A DNA stretch of 42,849 bases from Flavobacteriales bacterium (GTDB lineage Bacteria > Bacteroidota > Bacteroidia > Flavobacteriales > Flavobacteriaceae), in NCBI GenBank assembly GCA_027066365.1, contig JAMONV010000033.1, positions 1 through 42,849 on the forward strand. Reading direction: 5' to 3'. Below the pieces are notes generated by a model, which saw nothing but the letters and a program-made list of their open reading frames with translations, made no database searches and was not told the origin of the DNA. The position numbers and the translations under genes were made by a program. Below are positions 27,010-36,743 of this stretch, in pieces (positions within the stretch are counted from its first letter, which is position 1; the number at the start of each line of letters is the position of its first letter).

Positions 27010-27226
27010 GTATGGAACATTATGAAAAGGGAAATTAACTATTTATAAGATATCACAACACAAATGAAGCGCGATCTAAATGTGGAATTACAGAACAAGT
27101 AAAGGGGATTCAACATTGCCGGTGCGTTTTCCTTTTACCATTATATACACTTTGGCCTTTTCGGAATACCGTGCATTAGATCTTGGCTATGGAGTCGAAA
27201 ATACTGTTTCCAAAAGTTTTTTACGG

Positions 27227-27250
27227 AAAAAAAACGGCTAATTATGCCGG
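27227..27250 (-). terminator. Intrinsic terminator of the porin-YeeE operon
   Basis: On the minus strand CGGC (27246-27249) and GCCG (27235-27238) form a short stem with a 7-base loop, followed at once by eight T (27227-27234). It lies about 32 bases past the YeeE stop. The rest of the 272-base gap (27010-27281) holds nothing I can name. Confidence 0.6.
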
Positions 27251-27281
27251 TTCTTTGTTTCTAACGATGTAAATAGATCCG

Positions 27282-28883
27282 TTAATTATCCGGTAGTGCT
27301 TCCTTCGGGACAGGAACCGGAGCATCCACACCGTTTACTTTACCGTTATTTTGCTTTGCCTGTTCATCAATATAATGTTGAGCGTCTTCGGTGTTTCGGT
27401 GAATTAGCAATTGAACGGGAACGCCCGTATTGCGATATCCGCGTTTTAAGAGCCAGATTAATAATAACAGTAGCACGAACCACCATAAAACCATAATAAT
27501 TTTATGAATAAAGGGGTTATCGCCGAAGAGTTCGTATATTTTGTAAGCATTGGTCCATTTTCCGTTTTTGCCTGCCAGAACAGTTTCGGCCAAGAAAGCT
27601 TTATGCTGTTTGAAATAAAGTGTAAACGGCAAGTATCCCAATGCAAATCCGGCAAATCCTACCCATGTATTCAAATAACCCATTCCCACGCGCATATAGG
27701 AACGAATTTCGCAACCGATTAATAAAACCGCGCCCATGCCCAATAACAAACCGCCTATAAAATTTCCTGCCGTCAAAGAATATTTAACTTTTCCGGCAAA
27801 AGCGGGCGGAGTATCAAAAAATATCCATGCCGCCAATATAAACGCTAGCATCATAACCCAATGAGCCGCTAAACCAATCATCGGTAGGTATCCTCGCATT
27901 AATGTGCGGGTGATACGTGGAACTCCCATCCATGCAAATTTCCGGTCGTTTTTCGTCATGGCCGTTGCCGTTTCGGCAGAAACCAAAGCACATTCGGTAC
28001 CGAATCCGGATTTAGCCAAACCAATGCCGCCCAAAATCCCCGCCACCAAGGTCATCAGCACATAAAACCATCCTTTTTGTTCTACGGATTTATTGAAGGC
28101 CACTAATTTTTCGTCTTTAATATGTCCCAAATATTCCGGACTGAATAATCCGCCGTAAAAAGCAACGAAAACCAAAATAACGGTAAATGATAACGATAAC
28201 CAGAAAATCCACCGCTTTTTGGGATGGTAATCCGGTTTGTAGGTTGCTTGTTCACCTGCATCGGCATTTTTTACATAATTTAAGGTTTCCTGATGTTTAA
28301 AATATGCAGCTAATTTTATTTTCGACATCATCCAAAACCCCAAATATCCGCCTATTGCCATGAAAACAATTGTCACCAAAGAATGTATATTCATCAATGG
28401 AACGCCGCCCATCAAATGATTTAAAGTACAACCGCCGGCCAATCGTGTGCCGTAGCTGAATAAAACACCGCCGAAAAATGAAACCGTCAGTAAACGCTTG
28501 CCGTAATAAGCCCAAATGCGACTTTCTTTTTCCATACGGGATACAAGCCAACCGCCTATTATCATTCCCACAATAGGCCAACCGATACCCGGAACAAATG
28601 CGCCGCCCGAAGGAAGCACTTTTTCCACACCGTCAATAACCAACTTACCGTATTGACCGTAAATTTCACTCTTGAAACCGAACAAATGATTAATGAAAAC
28701 TTCCACGCCGCGAAACATTTTTCCCAAGTCCGTAGTCACGGTGATTGGCTTCAAATGTGGCGTTTTACCGTGTTGTAACGCACTAATCCACAATCCGGTC
28801 ATGTACACAATTTGGGCGATGCCAAACATAATACCGGCATACAAAAACGACCATTGTTCGGTCAATATTTTTTTAAACTTCAT
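27282..28883 (-). CDS. YeeE/YedE-family sulfur-compound transporter
   Basis: A 533-residue inner-membrane protein with two sulfur-transport repeats. Conserved Cys sites of the family are visible: AGGCTLNHLMGG in the first half, FGTECALVSAE and LLIGCEIRSYMRVG in the second. In thiosulfate transporter TsuA, such cysteines bind and pass the substrate, and some YedE proteins are tied to selenium. This one is longer than TsuA (about 350) because of an extra N-terminal segment, a middle hydrophilic link and a tail. Thiosulfate, sulfide-type or selenium species are all possible. It follows a porin gene by 64 bases on the same strand, suggesting a two-membrane import route. Confidence 0.85.
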   Translation of the reverse strand: MKFKKILTEQWSFLYAGIMFGIAQIVYMTGLWISALQHGKTPHLKPITVTTDLGKMFRGVEVFINHLFGFKSEIYGQYGKLVIDGVEKVLPSGGAFVPGIGWPIVGMIIGGWLVSRMEKESRIWAYYGKRLLTVSFFGGVLFSYGTRLAGGCTLNHLMGGVPLMNIHSLVTIVFMAIGGYLGFWMMSKIKLAAYFKHQETLNYVKNADAGEQATYKPDYHPKKRWIFWLSLSFTVILVFVAFYGGLFSPEYLGHIKDEKLVAFNKSVEQKGWFYVLMTLVAGILGGIGLAKSGFGTECALVSAETATAMTKNDRKFAWMGVPRITRTLMRGYLPMIGLAAHWVMMLAFILAAWIFFDTPPAFAGKVKYSLTAGNFIGGLLLGMGAVLLIGCEIRSYMRVGMGYLNTWVGFAGFALGYLPFTLYFKQHKAFLAETVLAGKNGKWTNAYKIYELFGDNPFIHKIIMVLWWFVLLLLLIWLLKRGYRNTGVPVQLLIHRNTEDAQHYIDEQAKQNNGKVNGVDAPVPVPKEALPDN

Positions 28884-28947
28884 AAATCGATTCTTTTAGC
28901 AATTATTATGATTTGTTTGTTCCAATCGAAAGCGCTTGGGCCGGCAA

Positions 28948-30075
28948 TTAAAAATCAATTTGAAAACGAAGCAAATGCGCCGCTTGATTTCCCGACGGAT
29001 TATCATCATCAGTTAAAATATAATTATACATCACCTTTGCTCGCGCATTCAAATACCAATTGAATCCAATTCCCCAATTGGCAATTCTTCCGGGTTGTCC
29101 CGGATTAATATCCGAAACCGCCCGGTTAACTTCCATCACCGAATAGCGCAAAACAATTTCAAATGCCCCCAAGCCGCCATGATCAATATCTTTCAAAGGT
29201 TTCACCCGGCCGAAACTACCGTGTTTATAGGGTTTGTATTCACCCGTTATGAAATATCCGGTCTTCAAATAATAAGCTTTTACCGTATAATTTTTTTCAC
29301 GCCCACTTAATTGTTGACACTTATATTCTCCTTGCAACGACAAAGAAGAGTAGGTGAGAGCTATTTCCGAACCATTCACTAAACGGCGTTTAGCGCCGGG
29401 AAAAACATAATGATATTTTTCTCCCATGTGATTTTCCGCCCTGAATTTTAAATCTTTGGCCGGCCGCGAAGCAAAATTCATTCCCAAATGAATTAAGGCG
29501 TGATTATTTGAAGTGGAATAGGGGACGAGGAAAAATCTTCCGGCAAAATTCATCCCCTCGTTTAAAGCTTTATCGGCAAATCCTTTGTCATTCGCTCCGT
29601 TGTTGGTGAGTGACAACTGCAATCCGGCTTTGTGACGGAACAATTGATAGTTTTGATAATGCAAACCTGCGCCCCAACGAAAATTCTGCAATGCAGTCAA
29701 CATAGCGCGTTCGGTAAAAGAAATATACTTACTGCTTGTCATCATATTTAATCCGGTGGGCTCGGCCATACTCCCAATAGCTAATTGCCCGTATTTGCCG
29801 GCAGAATATTGAATGAACAGGTCACGAAATCCGATTTTTCCGGAAGCAAAATTCACTTCGATTTTATATTTCAATTTTGAACCCGTTTTTCCTTTAAACG
29901 ATAAATGAACACGCCGGAATTCATTTCCCTGAAACCATGCGGTATCTTTCTGGCGTTTGATAAACTCAAAATCGTATTGAATCCTTCCGTTGATCTTGGG
30001 AGAGTTTGGTTTTTGTGCAATTAAAAGATTGATTATCAAAAGATTAACCATCAAAAATCTAAACCTGTTTCTCAT
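28948..30075 (-). CDS. Outer-membrane porin, OprO/OprP-like
   Basis: About 375 residues from MRNRFRFLMVNLLIINLLIA, a signal peptide ending at AQ. The rest alternates as beta strands, with INGRIQYDFEF and FRRVHLSFKGKTG near the N-terminus and a C-terminal Phe (LLRFQIDF), typical of a 16-strand barrel. The N-terminal half resembles phosphate-selective porin families. Selectivity is unknown. A longer frame beginning at 30138 is rejected because the -7 box TATTTTTG (30095-30102) lies inside it. It is first in a pair with the YeeE/YedE transporter, so it may admit the same anion. Confidence 0.83.
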   Translation of the reverse strand: MRNRFRFLMVNLLIINLLIAQKPNSPKINGRIQYDFEFIKRQKDTAWFQGNEFRRVHLSFKGKTGSKLKYKIEVNFASGKIGFRDLFIQYSAGKYGQLAIGSMAEPTGLNMMTSSKYISFTERAMLTALQNFRWGAGLHYQNYQLFRHKAGLQLSLTNNGANDKGFADKALNEGMNFAGRFFLVPYSTSNNHALIHLGMNFASRPAKDLKFRAENHMGEKYHYVFPGAKRRLVNGSEIALTYSSLSLQGEYKCQQLSGREKNYTVKAYYLKTGYFITGEYKPYKHGSFGRVKPLKDIDHGGLGAFEIVLRYSVMEVNRAVSDINPGQPGRIANWGIGFNWYLNARAKVMYNYILTDDDNPSGNQAAHLLRFQIDF

Positions 30076-30094
30076 ATTCACATGCTTTTTGTTG

Positions 30095-30102
30095 CAAAAA
30101 TA
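30095..30102 (-). promoter_or_regulatory. Promoter -7 box of the porin-YeeE pair
   Basis: TATTTTTG on the minus strand lies 19 bases before the chosen ATG (30075). The -33 region is AT-rich without a clear TTG. Confidence 0.55.
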
Positions 30103-30231
30103 ATTAAATATTTTATATAAAATCCATGCAAAAATCAATTAAAATAATAAGCAAATCAATTTAACAAAAATTACATTAACAAGTTATTTTATAATAAAAT
30201 CAAAAAATATAACCAATTCACTTTAACAATT

Positions 30232-31332
30232 TTACCAGCTCAAAAAATCATACTTAAATTCGGTGTAAAATTCTTTGAATAAAATTTTAAGAATCGTGTA
30301 GGTGGGAACCGCAATCAACATTCCCCAAATGCCTAATAAATATCCGGCAATGATAATGACCAGGAAAATTTCCAGCGGGTGCGATTTGACCGATCGCGAA
30401 TAAATAAAAGGCTGTGTAAAGAAATTGTCTATGCCTTGTGCTATTGTATACATCAACAAAATATATTTGATTTTGCTAAAATCAATGGTTAAGGTGTTTT
30501 CGTGCAGTTGCGAAGTGATACTCAAGGTAATCATCAATACCAAGCCGATCAAGGGGCCTACATAGGGAATGAGATTCAACAAAGCGGCCAAAAAAGCTAT
30601 TATCGTGGCATTGGCAATGCCGATCAAATGTAAGGAAACATTGTATATAACAAACAAAATAAAAATCTGAAGCATCAATCCCGCCAAATAATTAGTCAAT
30701 AAATGTTTTATTTTATCAAAAACTTTCTGATAGCGTTGCTTTTCGCCGGCAGGAAAACGGTTTTGAACGAATGTTTTAATTTTCGCCGAGTCTTTCAATA
30801 GAAAAAATGCAATAAATAAAACCGAAAAAATCCCTACCGCCAAATTACCCAAAATACCGATTACGGAACCCAAAATTTGCGGAATGACGGTCAAATTAAC
30901 ATGCTTAAATAATTGAATCAAAGAAAATTGGTCCGACAATTCGATATTTTTGGAACGTAAATAAACATTCAGTGCCTGTAAACTCTCCGAAATTTTCCTC
31001 TGAAATCCGTCGGAATTTAATACGGACAAATTTTCCCCCTGCTGTATGAGAAGAGGAATGAACAAACCGGCAATCACTAGCAAAATCATACCTACGAACA
31101 ATAATACTGAAAGCGAAGCCGCTAAATTTCCAAACCGAAGACGTTCCATGAAAAATCGCTTGACAGGAGAACCAAGCAATACAATCATGCCGGATAAAAT
31201 CAAGTAAATTATGACCGGGTAAATTTTTAGAATAAACCATATTAAAATAACCGCCAATAAAATTACCGCCAAGGCTTTCAAAATCCCTTTGGCAATTTCA
31301 TTAGAGCGATTGGTTTTTATCGGTTTCATCAT
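30232..31332 (-). CDS. AI-2E family (PerM-like) membrane exporter
   Basis: About 366 residues and seven to eight transmembrane helices, ending in the family's C-terminal signature GYLLGIWGMLIAVPTYTILK. A middle soluble segment (about 130-190) separates the two helical halves, as usual. Members export autoinducer-2 or act as Na+/H+ antiporters; neither can be chosen here. I start at the ATG 31330-31332 (MMKPIKTNRSNEI). The upstream TTG at 31363-31365 lies inside the -7 box TATATTTG. A 156-base AT-rich gap separates it from the porin gene. Confidence 0.88.
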   Translation of the reverse strand: MMKPIKTNRSNEIAKGILKALAVILLAVILIWFILKIYPVIIYLILSGMIVLLGSPVKRFFMERLRFGNLAASLSVLLFVGMILLVIAGLFIPLLIQQGENLSVLNSDGFQRKISESLQALNVYLRSKNIELSDQFSLIQLFKHVNLTVIPQILGSVIGILGNLAVGIFSVLFIAFFLLKDSAKIKTFVQNRFPAGEKQRYQKVFDKIKHLLTNYLAGLMLQIFILFVIYNVSLHLIGIANATIIAFLAALLNLIPYVGPLIGLVLMITLSITSQLHENTLTIDFSKIKYILLMYTIAQGIDNFFTQPFIYSRSVKSHPLEIFLVIIIAGYLLGIWGMLIAVPTYTILKILFKEFYTEFKYDFLSW

Positions 31333-31362
31333 TTCAAATATGAGAAAAAAGTTTCGAAAGGA

Positions 31363-31370
31363 CAAATATA
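31363..31370 (-). promoter_or_regulatory. Promoter -7 box of the AI-2E exporter
   Basis: TATATTTG, a perfect match on the minus strand, 30 bases before the ATG at 31332. Confidence 0.6.
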
Positions 31371-31486
31371 TATATAATTGCTTGTTACATAATTTATATT
31401 ATGTTAAATAGGAGTGTGTGAAATGAAAAATTGTTTGATATGATAAATCTTTTATTTTTTAGGAGCGCAATAACCATACGCCGAAT

Positions 31487-33880
31487 TTAGCGTTTCATTA
31501 GCAAAAACGTGCGTTTCTTATTTTGCCATTCGATCCTTAATATCCAAATCTTATCACCACTTTCGGGGACTTTTATGATTGCATGGTATTTGTTCGACGT
31601 TCCGATAGCCATTCGACGACCCGAGAAATCAAATAATTTCCATTTGAAATTTTGTATTGCTTTAGATTTAATTTCCCAAAATTCTTTAGCGGGATTCGGA
31701 AAAATCGAGAAAGGAAACGATGTGGCGGTGATATTTTCCACGAAAAACGTACTATCCCTGCCAATTTCATAAGCCTTGGTTTCTAACGGTTCCAAATGCA
31801 CATTTTGTGTGAATGAATTTTGTCTGCTTTGTACGGTTCCCATACTATCCGGAGAAACTTCTCGAAGGTATAAATCTCCTGTAAATCCGTACGACGAACC
31901 GTTGAAATTGAAACTGAAATCATATTCTTCCGTCATGGAAGCATTGACTAATAATATCACGATGCTTCGGTTGTTTTCGGCCGCAAAAACACCATTCTGC
32001 ACGGCTTTTATTCGCACGTTCACCGGTATGTCACCTTCATACCATACGGTTTGGATTTCCGGAATATTGCCTTGCAAATCAAGAGGATGCAATAATCTTC
32101 CGTAGGATAAATAATTTCTCAAGCGGTATCGCATTTTGACAATATTTTGCACAAAGGGACGCGCCGTGGCGGCATTGGGGTCGCGGGCGAAATAACAATA
32201 AAACTGACCCGGTTGAATACCGGTTGTTAAACCTTGAGCCAATTTGGTATAAAAAGCTTCATCATTATATTGGCTTGAATATAAAGCCAAACTGAAGTAC
32301 TGCACCTTTCCCGAGTATACGGCTTGATGTGCAGGAACCATGTGCGCGGTTGTCCATCCCAAGGTCAAGAAGCCGTCCGTTTGGTTGGCAATAAAATCCG
32401 CCGCTCCTTCGGTAGTAATAAATGCGGTAGCCGGCATAATCGTATGAAATCGACCGAACATTTGCGCATATCCGTCGCGCCAATAATGACCCCCGCCCGC
32501 CGGATGAGCGTGCGTTGTATCCATACACAAAACGGGGCCGGCGGCACACACTTGATCCACGTAAACTCCGGACGCTCCTATTCTATTACTCAGCCGATTG
32601 ACGGCATATTCCAATGTATCTTGCCAATTGTCTTGTGCCGGACACATCACGGCAAAAACATTCCCGTTGAATGTTTGCGTATATTCGATACCGTTTGCGT
32701 TTTTGGCGGCATCGGGATAACCCAATGCGGGATAATCCGGCAAATCGGTATCATATAGCCGGCCGTTGATATAAGGCGTAACAAAAGCCCTACCGCCGTC
32801 TTGCACATGTTCTATCACCCATTCCATGCTATCACGTTCGGGAAAATAGTCGGGATAATTATCGTCGAATTGTTGATAATTCCATTGCGACCAGAGAAAT
32901 CCCGAAGGGATAGAGTCGAATAAATCCCGGAATGCAATCATTTGTTGTGCCAAATTGGCCATGGAAACGGTAGTATCTTCGCTAATATATGCCCAAACGG
33001 CGATCTCCCCTATCCTGTGCTGACGTGTCCGGCGTTCCTGAGCGTTCACCGGCCAATAAACGGCGTTTTGTTCCGCCCAATTTTTATAAACCATGGCGGC
33101 ATCATACCAATCCCCTTCGAAAAACACCATCGCAAACACACCGGGCAAGCGCTGATCATTTCCGGGTTCACCTAATCGAATCGCAGGAATGGTTATCCTG
33201 AATCTTAAACCTCCGTTTATGGCGGAAATGCTCAAATTTTTATAAGACGCCACCGGATCATGAGCGCCTAAATACAAACCGTAGTCATTGCCGTAATAAG
33301 CCATCCAAGGCATAGTCCACCCCCACCCTCTCGGATAAATATCATTATAATCGATCTGATTTTGCAAAGGATTTTTTAACAATACGCCGGAATATTTGGG
33401 GATTAAAAAATAATCATTTCCCGGTGCCGATATATCGATTACGGGGAATGTATATTCCATCAAGCTGTGATTTTGACCGATGCTATCTATACTCAACGTC
33501 CATTGTATGACATTTCCTTCAAAAAATACACGGAATTTCACTGTTAACCCGTAGGGCAAACCGGATATAACCGGCCGGGAAAATATTCCTTCCAATGTGT
33601 CCGTATGATTGAATATTTGCAATTGATTCCAATGAGTTCGTGAATCGATATAAATCATTGAGTTATCTCTTAAATCCTTGATTTTCAATTGAAAAATACA
33701 TGTGGAGTCATGTAAAACTTCATGTCCGTTATGGCGTATGGAACTTAAAACTAACCCTTCGGGATTACCCGAATTTGAGAAAATGATTGTATCGTTTCCG
33801 TGGGCGATAAGATAGTCTCCGTTTTGCGCTTGCGTAAATGATAATTCAAAGAACAAAAGGATATAAATAAACCGTTTCAT
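31487..33880 (-). CDS. Secreted DUF6259-like glycoside hydrolase with type IX sorting tail
   Basis: The 797-residue protein begins with a signal peptide ending TQAQ. A beta-rich N-terminal half (about 20-270) is followed by a TIM-barrel-like region with GVYVDQVCAAGP (Asp442) and TTEGAADF (Glu491), plausible nucleophile and acid. HPAGGGHYWRDGYAQMF is a characteristic block. This arrangement matches my recollection of DUF6259 glycosidase-like proteins. The last 75 or so residues form a type IX secretion sorting domain starting FSIFPNPAKEFWEI, so the enzyme is exported and probably surface-anchored. The substrate is unknown. It is a single gene, with no SusCD pair beside it. Confidence 0.75.
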   Translation of the reverse strand: MKRFIYILLFFELSFTQAQNGDYLIAHGNDTIIFSNSGNPEGLVLSSIRHNGHEVLHDSTCIFQLKIKDLRDNSMIYIDSRTHWNQLQIFNHTDTLEGIFSRPVISGLPYGLTVKFRVFFEGNVIQWTLSIDSIGQNHSLMEYTFPVIDISAPGNDYFLIPKYSGVLLKNPLQNQIDYNDIYPRGWGWTMPWMAYYGNDYGLYLGAHDPVASYKNLSISAINGGLRFRITIPAIRLGEPGNDQRLPGVFAMVFFEGDWYDAAMVYKNWAEQNAVYWPVNAQERRTRQHRIGEIAVWAYISEDTTVSMANLAQQMIAFRDLFDSIPSGFLWSQWNYQQFDDNYPDYFPERDSMEWVIEHVQDGGRAFVTPYINGRLYDTDLPDYPALGYPDAAKNANGIEYTQTFNGNVFAVMCPAQDNWQDTLEYAVNRLSNRIGASGVYVDQVCAAGPVLCMDTTHAHPAGGGHYWRDGYAQMFGRFHTIMPATAFITTEGAADFIANQTDGFLTLGWTTAHMVPAHQAVYSGKVQYFSLALYSSQYNDEAFYTKLAQGLTTGIQPGQFYCYFARDPNAATARPFVQNIVKMRYRLRNYLSYGRLLHPLDLQGNIPEIQTVWYEGDIPVNVRIKAVQNGVFAAENNRSIVILLVNASMTEEYDFSFNFNGSSYGFTGDLYLREVSPDSMGTVQSRQNSFTQNVHLEPLETKAYEIGRDSTFFVENITATSFPFSIFPNPAKEFWEIKSKAIQNFKWKLFDFSGRRMAIGTSNKYHAIIKVPESGDKIWILRIEWQNKKRTFLLMKR

Positions 33881-33908
33881 GATAAAATTTTGTAATAAAA
33901 TTTCATAT

Positions 33909-33940
33909 CAAAAGTAGATAATTTCTTGCAATTAAGCAAA
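33909..33940 (-). promoter_or_regulatory. Promoter of the DUF6259-like gene
   Basis: On the minus strand TTTG (33937-33940), 20 bases, TACTTTTG (33909-33916), 28 bases before the ATG. Confidence 0.7.
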
Positions 33941-34086
33941 ACGAATAAATGATATTTTGATGGACAACATACTATTTTAATAGAATAATTTAAATTAAAT
34001 TTATGAATAAAATAAAAAAACAATAAAAACACAATGTTAAAACACAAATAAAACGTAACACAAGTAAAGGAAAAACTCACGAAGGT

Positions 34087-34117
34087 TTTGAATTTATAAT
34101 AAAAAGTTATATATTTG
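34087..34117 (+). promoter_or_regulatory. Consensus promoter of the PAS gene
   Basis: TTTG (34087-34090), exactly 19 bases, TATATTTG (34110-34117), a perfect match. The ATG at 34138 is 20 bases downstream. Confidence 0.85.
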
Positions 34118-34137
34118 CCTGAAAAAAGTAAAAAAAT

Positions 34138-34755
34138 ATGTCCCGGGAAATAAAATTGGATATCAGAAAAACGGCTAGCATAAAAATCGGATTGGGAAAT
34201 AAAATTCTTTATGCGAATGATTACATGTTAAATTTGTTAGGTTATAATTTAAGTGAATTTATCGGAAATCGCCCCCGTATTGTTTGCCATCCCGACATGC
34301 CCGATGTAATACATGACGTAATCGGTCGAATGATTTTGAATTATCAATCGGGAATTGCCGTATTGAAACATGTTAGCAAATACGGTGATTATATGTGGGC
34401 TTTTACACATTTTAAGCCTTCTTACAAGGAAGACGGAACATTTGAAGCATTTATAACGAGAAGAAAACCTCTTCCCGATAAAAAACTAAACGGCACCGAA
34501 GAATATTTATATGAAAAAATCACAAAATTATACCGGATTTTAAAGGAAATCGAACAATATAGTGGCGTTGAACAAGCCATGAAATATTTGGACGGATTTT
34601 TGGAGGACCGCGGTTATGCCAATCTCCATGAATACTACATGAGCTTTTTCGACTTTAAGGAAGAAGAATTGGAAAGCTATTTCCAAATCGATCAGGAAAC
34701 GCCGGCATCAAAAATCAAGCGTTACTTTGATCCCAAATTTTTGGGGTTATTTTGA
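34138..34755 (+). CDS. Aer-like single PAS-domain protein
   Basis: A 205-residue soluble protein. The PAS domain (about 15-115) follows the aerotaxis sensor Aer: ILYANDYMLNLLGYNLSEFIG, then HPDMPDVIHDVIG and KYGDYMWAF. The C-terminal 90 residues are helical with no HAMP, kinase, methyl-accepting or GGDEF domain, so an output partner must be separate. Compared with Aer, the Arg before HPDMP is Cys here and the Asn of the KNGD motif is Tyr, so FAD may not be bound the same way. The strong promoter suggests ample expression. It converges with the TPR regulator across 38 bases; a signalling link is possible but unsupported. Confidence 0.8.
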   Translation: MSREIKLDIRKTASIKIGLGNKILYANDYMLNLLGYNLSEFIGNRPRIVCHPDMPDVIHDVIGRMILNYQSGIAVLKHVSKYGDYMWAFTHFKPSYKEDGTFEAFITRRKPLPDKKLNGTEEYLYEKITKLYRILKEIEQYSGVEQAMKYLDGFLEDRGYANLHEYYMSFFDFKEEELESYFQIDQETPASKIKRYFDPKFLGLF

Positions 34756-34793
34756 CTTGGTTCATAGAAAGTATAAAATTTTTTTTTTGACGT

Positions 34794-36524
34794 TTAAAAT
34801 TCATTTAAAAAGTCATATAAATTCTCGTTTCGTTTTAATCCGAATTTTTTCCTCAGAATATAACGAGCGGTTTTGACGCTATCTGGCGAAATATTTAGCA
34901 AAGTAGCACTTTGTTTGATGTTAAAGCGGAGTTTGATCAAAGCGCTTAGTTTAAGTTCGGATTGTGTTAAATCGGGAAATTGTTGTTTTAACCTTTTAAA
35001 AAAGTCTTTATTAACCATTTCGAAGTATTGACGAAAAACTTCCCAATCTTTCTCGGCTTGCAGGCCGGCTTTTACTTGACGAACAAATTGATTCAATTCA
35101 CCGGGACCGGGATTGTGATTGTTTTTGATACGCGACAAAAAATGCAAAACATCATTCAGGATTTTGTTTTTCTGCATCATCATTAGCGCTTGAGAGGTCA
35201 ATTGTTTACTTTTGTATTCCAAATCAACCCGCATTTTTTCTTTTTCCATCCGGCTTAATTTTCTTTGTTTCTTATAATATAAAACGATTCCCACAAGAAT
35301 AAGTAACAAAAGAACCAACACAACCGAAAGCAGGTATTTAATCTTTTTCTGTTTGATTTTATCGGCTTTGAGTTGACGAATAATTAACTGTTTTTTTTCG
35401 TCTTCGTATTCTTTTTTCAATTGTTCGATTTTGATTCGAGATTCAACACGCTTGACGGAATCTTGCACATCCATAAGTTTTTCCAAATAAAATAATGAAT
35501 TTTTATAATCACCTTTATCCCTGTAGGATACATACAAATAATATAGCGCATACTCTTTGTCCCGTAAACTTTTGTTCCATTTTCCGATTTCGTAGGCTCG
35601 TTTAAGATATCCGATAGCTTTGTCATATTGACCTGTTTTGTAGTACCATTTACCGAATGTGCTCAAAAACAAAGGATGTAATGATGGTGATGTGCGATTG
35701 AAATAATACTGAATTTTACGAAAATAATATTCGACGGAATCTTTCTGCTGACTGTCGATAAACAATTTGGATAAATTCAAATAGGCCGATGCCAAGGCAT
35801 CGAAATTTTTATTTTTTTTATAATCTAACGAAGCTAATTTCAAAAAATAATAACTACTGTCGGCTTGTTTCAAATACCGGTAAGAAATGCCCATATTGTT
35901 GTAAATATCGGCCAAATCGTACGGGACATGGTGCGCCGTCACAATTTTCAACGCTTTGCGATAGTTGTGAATAGCTTCACGATACCGGCCTACTTCCTTT
36001 TCCAATATCCCCAGATTGTTGTAGGATGAAACTAAACCCCGGTAATTTTTGTTCCGGTCATAAATTTTTAGTGCTTTATATAAATACGTGATGGATTTTT
36101 CCGGTAGACCCAGTTTATAATAAATGCCTGCCAACCAACGGTAAGACTCGGCCAAAGGAATTTCCAGATGATTTTTCTTTTCGATTTGAATAGCCTTTTG
36201 TATTTGTTCACGAGCTTTTATGTATTCGCCTCGACGATGATTCAGTAAACCGTAATATTTCCAAGCGGCCGCTATATAATACGGTTTACTTAGTTGTTTT
36301 GCCAGTTGCATATTTTGTTCGATTAAAATGGCCGCCGAGTCCATATTTTCATTCAATAAACTGTCAATTACTTTTAGCCGGTAATCGAATAAGGCTTCGC
36401 CTTGAAGTGATCTATCTGCGGTATGTAATAACATCGAATCGGAATAGGAGACATTATTTTGAGCCGAAAACTTACCTAATATGACGAAAAAAATTATGAC
36501 TGAAAAAGAACTTTTGGATGTCAT
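34794..36524 (-). CDS. TPR membrane protein with LuxR-type DNA-binding domain
   Basis: The 576-residue protein has a signal peptide (ends KFSAQ) and about seven tetratricopeptide repeats (residues about 45-330). A transmembrane helix (about 396-418, LLSVVLVLLLLILVGIVLYY) and a coiled segment follow. The cytoplasmic C-terminal helix-turn-helix (about 510-576) reads DLTQSELKLSALIKLRFNIKQSATLLNISPDSV. This layout, common in Bacteroidota, resembles one-component regulators in which periplasmic repeats sense protein or sugar cues and an inner LuxR-like domain binds DNA. Targets are unknown. The divergent neighbour is the surface-fibre operon at 36694, a reasonable first guess. Confidence 0.82.
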   Translation of the reverse strand: MTSKSSFSVIIFFVILGKFSAQNNVSYSDSMLLHTADRSLQGEALFDYRLKVIDSLLNENMDSAAILIEQNMQLAKQLSKPYYIAAAWKYYGLLNHRRGEYIKAREQIQKAIQIEKKNHLEIPLAESYRWLAGIYYKLGLPEKSITYLYKALKIYDRNKNYRGLVSSYNNLGILEKEVGRYREAIHNYRKALKIVTAHHVPYDLADIYNNMGISYRYLKQADSSYYFLKLASLDYKKNKNFDALASAYLNLSKLFIDSQQKDSVEYYFRKIQYYFNRTSPSLHPLFLSTFGKWYYKTGQYDKAIGYLKRAYEIGKWNKSLRDKEYALYYLYVSYRDKGDYKNSLFYLEKLMDVQDSVKRVESRIKIEQLKKEYEDEKKQLIIRQLKADKIKQKKIKYLLSVVLVLLLLILVGIVLYYKKQRKLSRMEKEKMRVDLEYKSKQLTSQALMMMQKNKILNDVLHFLSRIKNNHNPGPGELNQFVRQVKAGLQAEKDWEVFRQYFEMVNKDFFKRLKQQFPDLTQSELKLSALIKLRFNIKQSATLLNISPDSVKTARYILRKKFGLKRNENLYDFLNEF

Positions 36525-36549
36525 TTTCTAAAAGTTATTTTCCAAAAAA

Positions 36550-36580
36550 CAAAAATATTAATTTTACATATCAAAACCAA
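36550..36580 (-). promoter_or_regulatory. Promoter of the TPR-LuxR gene
   Basis: On the minus strand TTGG (36577-36580), 19 bases, TATTTTTG (36550-36557), 25 bases before the ATG. The fibre-operon promoter lies about 115 bases away on the other strand. Confidence 0.65.
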
Positions 36581-36693
36581 TGACAATTACATTTGTTTTT
36601 TATAAGTAATTGAGTTTCAATATGTTAAAAATCTCCCTTACTTTTTCCTTACTTTTTTGGAATTAATACCTTACCTAATCATTACATCTTTTT

Positions 36694-36726
36694 TTTGGTA
36701 GAGCAAGTGAACTCAAGGTAATTTTG
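36694..36726 (+). promoter_or_regulatory. Promoter of the surface-fibre operon
   Basis: TTTG (36694-36697), a 21-base spacer and TAATTTTG (36719-36726). The ATG of the first small ORF (36744) is 17 bases downstream, which supports that ORF as a true transcript start. Confidence 0.65.
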
Positions 36727-36743
36727 TCATAAAAATATTCGAT

